Shown in pieces: positions 60,395 through 64,000 of a stretch of 64,000 bases of DNA. Origin of the DNA: Ruminococcus_C callidus (GTDB taxonomy: Bacteria > Bacillota > Clostridia > Oscillospirales > Ruminococcaceae); NCBI RefSeq assembly GCF_049562855.1, contig NZ_CP186925.1, positions 2,046,001-2,110,000 on the forward strand, in the 5' to 3' direction. Position numbers and translations under genes: made by a program. The notes below the pieces were generated by a model that was not told the origin of the DNA, did no database searches, and saw only the letters and a list, made by a program, of their open reading frames with translations. The number at the start of each line of letters is the position of its first letter. The stretch's first letter is position 1.

Positions 60395-61891
60395 TTAAAG
60401 CTCAAGATCCGCAATTTCCTGGTTCAGTTCCAGCTGTCTCTGATGGAACATCAATTCCTTATCGTGGACAAAATACGCATCGACCTTGTGTTCACCCAAA
60501 AATCTTGCACTATACGGATTCGCCGTCAGTTCTGTCACCAGAATCAACTGCTCCTGTCCATTGGGAAAGACCGTGTCACAAAACGCAAACATATGCCGCA
60601 CCTGCTCCGACAATGCGTCGCTCCGCTTTTGGAATGCCTTTAACCGATTATCGAAATCCTTTTTCACCAGTGCAAAAGCTGCCTGCTTCGGATCAGACTG
60701 CACCAGTTTGCTCTGTTCCTCCAGAATCCGCATTACCTGCAGCTTTTGTTTCTGCTGTGCCTCAGAAAGACTTTTTGCCCGAATGCCGGCATTCAGTTTT
60801 TTTCGGTTGTTCTGGATATATTTTTTCAGCAGTGCTGCACCGTCCTCAGTCTTGGATTCCCGTTTGAACACACGCAGCGTCTTGACCAGTTCTCCCAATA
60901 CGTCCTCTTCTTCCGTAGACTCCCGCATGGCACCCATCACAGCATCCAGCAGCAGTCCCACCAGAGAGAAACGCTCATCAAACTTTGCTCGTTTTGCACG
61001 TTCCTGAATATCGGTGCTTGCTGTACCTGCCAGAATGTCTTTGATCTGATAGTCGCTCTTGTACTTGTTGTACAAGTCATAGTAAATGGCGAAATCCTGT
61101 GCAATTTCCGGATTCTGAATGTACTGTTCCACCAGTTTTTGATCGACGGGAATCTTGTGTTGTTCATACAGGTGGATCATCTGGCTCAGGTCGTCCCAGC
61201 CTCTGGCGGTCACAAAACGCTTGCCGTCCACCGTAGTTTCCACCTTATAGAAATTCCCCTTTTTGATTTCCAGATAGGTCAGAATCGAGGAGTGCACCCC
61301 ATTCAGATATGCAAACTCCTTCCACACCGCAAAATCCGGTTCCACATCTACCCGTTTCAGTCTGTCCCATGTGGCAATGTCAAACTCCCGGACAGAGCGG
61401 TTATATTCCGGCGGATTTCCGGCAGTGACAACGATCCAGCCAGCCGGAACTTCATGTCTGCCGAACACTTTATATTGTAGAAATTGCAGCATGATCGGAG
61501 TCAGTGTCTCCGAAACGCAGTTGATCTCGTCGAGAAACAGAATGCCGTTTTGAATGCCGGTGTTTTCCATCAGTTCATAGACGGAAGAGATGATCTCACT
61601 CATGGTATATTCGGAAACATCATACTCGCTGCCCTGATAGTTCACGTGCTTGATGAGCGGCAATCCCAATGCGGACTGTCTGGTGTGATGCGTCATGGAA
61701 TAGGACAGCAGACCGATGCCCAATTCCGAGGCGACCTGTTCCATAATGGCAGTCTTTCCCACACCGGGAGGCCCCATGAGAAAAATCGGACGCTGTTTCT
61801 GCGGCGGAATCACATAGCGTCCCAGCTCATCCTTTGTCAGATAAGCAGTCACTGCGTTTTTGATTTGCTCTTTTGCTTCATGAATATTCAT
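60395..61891 (-). CDS. MoxR-type AAA+ ATPase
   Basis: A 498-residue cytoplasmic AAA_5/MoxR ATPase with Walker A MGPPGVGKTAIM (about 38-49), Walker B GILFLDEINC (about 112-121) and an arginine-finger region TWDRLKRVDVEP. The C-terminal half is helical. MoxR ATPases work with VWA-domain partners to insert cofactors or remodel proteins; a VWA-like gene lies upstream at 63727-64000. Spaced 24 bp from the LRR gene before it, so the four genes form one operon. Confidence 0.93.
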   Translation of the reverse strand: MNIHEAKEQIKNAVTAYLTKDELGRYVIPPQKQRPIFLMGPPGVGKTAIMEQVASELGIGLLSYSMTHHTRQSALGLPLIKHVNYQGSEYDVSEYTMSEIISSVYELMENTGIQNGILFLDEINCVSETLTPIMLQFLQYKVFGRHEVPAGWIVVTAGNPPEYNRSVREFDIATWDRLKRVDVEPDFAVWKEFAYLNGVHSSILTYLEIKKGNFYKVETTVDGKRFVTARGWDDLSQMIHLYEQHKIPVDQKLVEQYIQNPEIAQDFAIYYDLYNKYKSDYQIKDILAGTASTDIQERAKRAKFDERFSLVGLLLDAVMGAMRESTEEEDVLGELVKTLRVFKRESKTEDGAALLKKYIQNNRKKLNAGIRAKSLSEAQQKQKLQVMRILEEQSKLVQSDPKQAAFALVKKDFDNRLKAFQKRSDALSEQVRHMFAFCDTVFPNGQEQLILVTELTANPYSARFLGEHKVDAYFVHDKELMFHQRQLELNQEIADLEL

Positions 61892-61915
61892 GGTTATACT
61901 TCCCTTTCTGCTCTA

Positions 61916-63709
61916 TTACAGCCGGAACTTCCTGGAAATCTCCGTATACGCCCCGATCTCGTCTTTATGGTGAATCAAGGTCAGATAGATTTCCTGCTGT
62001 TTGGTGTCAATGGCATACTGGATAAACTTGTCTACGTTTTTCTTGGTGATTAAATCCGTCTTTTCCAGAAGTACCTGAATCAGCTCCAGATTGCCGCTGT
62101 CAATCAATACTTTCATGCCCTTGGTGAGCATCCTTTTCACATACGTCTTGGCATCTGCGTTGTCGTACCAGTCAATCAATTTTACAGCCAGCTGAATTTT
62201 CAGATCCAGCGGTATTTCTGCATTTGTATTCATTTTTTTAGACAGAAGTATTCTTTTCGCTGCAACAATATCTTTTCCAGATTCCTCGTAGCCATCAACC
62301 ACAAAATACTTTTCATCGGAAACGGCAATTTTAATATTTTGACAGCCATAAAACGCATCTTTTCCAATATTCGTTACACGTTTTGGGATTGTGATATCAG
62401 TCAAACTTGTACAGCCGTAAAACGCACGTTTCCCAATATTGGTTACACAATTTGGAATGGTGATACTGGTCAGGCTTGTACAGTTTTCAAACGCACCGCC
62501 ATAAAGTGCATCGCCTCCAATACTGGTCACGCTGTCCGAGATGGTGATGCTAGTCAGACTTCTACATTTCCTAAACGCACCGCCTCCAATACTGGTCACG
62601 CCGTCTGGAATGGTGATGCTGGTCAGGCTTGTACATCTCATAAACGCACAATCTCCAATACTGGTCACGCTGTTTGGAATCATGATACTGGTCAGGCTTG
62701 TACAGTCAGAAAATGCACCGCCTGCAATGCTGGTCACGCTGTTTGGAATGATAATGCTAGTCAGGCTTGTACAGTCTCCAAACGCACCTCCACCAATACT
62801 AGTCACACTGTTCGGAATGGTGATGTTGGTCAGACTTGTACAGTCAGCAAATGCCCCATATTCAATGCTAGTTACGCTGTCTGGAATTGTAATGTTGGTC
62901 AAACTTGTACAGCCATAAAATGAACGTCCTTCAATACTGGTCGCACCGTCCGGGATTGTGATGCTGGTCAGGCTTGTACAGTTTTCAAACGCACTGCATC
63001 CAATACTGGTCACGCTGCCTGGAATTGTGATGTTGATCAGGCTTGTACAGTTTTCAAACGCACATTCACCAATACTGGTCACGCTGTCCGGAATCATGAT
63101 ACTGATCAGACTTGTACAGTTATAGAATGCATTGTGACCAATACTGGTCATGCTTTCTGGAATCGTGATGCTGACCAGGCTTGTACAGCCAAAAAACGCA
63201 CCTCCACCAATACTGGTCACACTGTTCGGAATGGTAATGCTGGTCAGGCCTGTACAGCCAGAAAACGTACCATTTCCAATTTTGGTTACTCTGTTCGGAA
63301 TGGTGATGCTAGTCAGGCTTGTACAGCCATAAAACGCATCTCTACCAATATAGGTCACGCTGTCCGGAATCATGATATTGGTCAGACTTTTACAGTACAT
63401 AAATGCATATTCTCCAATACTAGTCACGCTGTCCGGAATGGTGATGCTAGTCAGGCTTGTACAGCCATAAAACGCATCTTCACCAATATAGGTCACGCTG
63501 TCCGGAATGGTGATGCTGGTCAGGTTTTCACAGCCACGAAACGCATATTCATCAATCTTGGTCACACCATCCGGAATGGTAACACTGGTCAGGCTTTTAC
63601 AGTCTTCAAACGCACCATTTCCAATCCTGGTCACACCGTCTGGAATCACAACATCCTTATCCTTCCCAGTATACTTTTTCAGCACACCATTTTCAATTTG
63701 AAAATACAT
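61916..63709 (-). CDS. Intracellular LRR_5 protein with conserved C-terminal domain (paralogue 1)
   Basis: A 597-residue protein without a signal peptide: start MYFQIENGVLKKYTG, then 19 LRR_5 repeats (about 20-465), one of them enlarged by five residues (GGDALYGGAFENC), and the C-terminal helical domain shared with the 59185-60285 gene. ATG at 63709 has GGAGGAG upstream; the ATG at 63724 overlaps the site. Encoded between a VWA-like gene and a MoxR ATPase gene. Likely a cytoplasmic binding scaffold; the partner is unknown. Confidence 0.87.
   Translation of the reverse strand: MYFQIENGVLKKYTGKDKDVVIPDGVTRIGNGAFEDCKSLTSVTIPDGVTKIDEYAFRGCENLTSITIPDSVTYIGEDAFYGCTSLTSITIPDSVTSIGEYAFMYCKSLTNIMIPDSVTYIGRDAFYGCTSLTSITIPNRVTKIGNGTFSGCTGLTSITIPNSVTSIGGGAFFGCTSLVSITIPESMTSIGHNAFYNCTSLISIMIPDSVTSIGECAFENCTSLINITIPGSVTSIGCSAFENCTSLTSITIPDGATSIEGRSFYGCTSLTNITIPDSVTSIEYGAFADCTSLTNITIPNSVTSIGGGAFGDCTSLTSIIIPNSVTSIAGGAFSDCTSLTSIMIPNSVTSIGDCAFMRCTSLTSITIPDGVTSIGGGAFRKCRSLTSITISDSVTSIGGDALYGGAFENCTSLTSITIPNCVTNIGKRAFYGCTSLTDITIPKRVTNIGKDAFYGCQNIKIAVSDEKYFVVDGYEESGKDIVAAKRILLSKKMNTNAEIPLDLKIQLAVKLIDWYDNADAKTYVKRMLTKGMKVLIDSGNLELIQVLLEKTDLITKKNVDKFIQYAIDTKQQEIYLTLIHHKDEIGAYTEISRKFRL
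62335..63685 (-). repeat. 69-bp tandem repeat array (LRR coding)
   Basis: About 19 units of 69 bp, up to nearly identical over long stretches, encoding the LRRs of the 61916-63709 gene. Such an array is prone to unit gain and loss. Confidence 0.9.
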
Positions 63710-63726
63710 TGCTTTCTCCTCCAATC

Positions 63727-64000
63727 CTACTGTTCAATTTCTTCTGTGGTCAAGATCAGCCGAATCGCCCAGACCGGCACCTGATAGTTATTGTAATCAT
63801 CATCCAGAAATACAAAGGCAATCTGATAATCCGGCTGATGCTCCGGAAAATCCCCGAAACCATCTGTAAAATAAAGCATTCCTTTTAAGTTGGTGAATGC
63901 ATGCTGCCGGATCAGTTCGTCTACATAGGCAAACACCGGACGGAAGTCCGTTCCGCCAAAGCCGTGCAGCTGCATGGTTTTCATATACGCCTCAAACTCC
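63727..64000 (-). CDS. VWA-like metallopeptidase-type protein, C-terminal part (DUF2201)
   Basis: The last 90 residues of a gene that begins beyond the right edge. EFEAYMKTMQLHGFGGTDFR, then LKGMLYFTDGFGDFP, is the VWA-like end of DUF2201 proteins, which are encoded next to MoxR ATPases. Stops 17 bp before the LRR gene, so it is probably the first gene of that operon visible here. Confidence 0.88.
   Translation of the reverse strand, partial: EFEAYMKTMQLHGFGGTDFRPVFAYVDELIRQHAFTNLKGMLYFTDGFGDFPEHQPDYQIAFVFLDDDYNNYQVPVWAIRLILTTEEIEQ

Noticed and set aside
62335..63685. Regular repeats that could be taken for a CRISPR array
   Set aside because: Units are 69 bp, contiguous, without unique spacers, and encode LRRs in frame.

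Overview
ORGANISM. The window looks like a chromosome segment of a fibre-degrading, cellulosome-forming Ruminococcus (Bacillota, Oscillospiraceae), close to the R. champanellensis / R. flavefaciens type. The evidence is three secreted proteins ending in type I dockerins, a mannan/mannobiose pathway built from two GH130 phosphorylases and a cellobiose 2-epimerase (described in R. albus), AGGAGG ribosome sites and strict TTGACA-N17-TATAAT promoters. No species can be fixed from sequence alone.

LAYOUT. (1) 1-3.6 kb: redox and metal stress. A hybrid-cluster protein operon diverges from a Crp/Fnr regulator over a shared palindrome; a DUF3793-flavodoxin operon carries GTTAG-N6-CTAAC operators. (2) 3.9-7.6 kb: iorA-iorB-paaK, oxidation of aryl-pyruvates to aryl-acetyl-CoA. 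(3) 7.9-9.9 kb: secreted LRR-dockerin protein. (4) 10.3-21.3 kb: one seven-gene mannan operon (ABC binding protein, two permeases, GH130_2, epimerase, GH130_1, secreted GH5 mannanase) plus a LacI-type regulator. (5) 21.5-24.3 kb: VanR/VanS/VanY-like genes. (6) 24.4-26.7 kb: GH5 dockerin cellulase and a NUDIX hydrolase. (7) 26.8-37.3 kb: an accessory mosaic that starts at a tRNA 3'-end scar: two ATPase/nuclease-fold genes, an MFS exporter behind a leader-peptide attenuator, then glmS/vanZ, a cut ugd, pfkB and a frameshifted VOC gene. (8) 37.3-55.3 kb: a BREX type 1 phage-defence operon on the minus strand, brxA-brxB-brxC-pglX(N)-PRTase-pglX(C)-pglZ-brxL-(zinc ribbon/double AAA+). (9) 55.3-59.1 kb: two inverted IS256-family copies around an M16-like gene. 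(10) 59.1-64 kb: VWA-like protein, two intracellular LRR proteins and a MoxR ATPase.

MOST UNUSUAL. pglX of the BREX operon is split into two separately translated halves with a ComF-like phosphoribosyltransferase gene between them, inside an AT-rich block that also covers the presumed target-recognition part of PglX. The last gene of the same operon, a zinc-ribbon/double CbxX-type AAA+ ATPase, is interrupted by an IS150-like element; removing the element and one 3-bp target copy restores one reading frame. A separate find is an interspersed palindromic repeat whose four near-complete copies (84-178 bp) all lie between a stop codon and that gene's intrinsic terminator, and which in one case supplies the stop codon.
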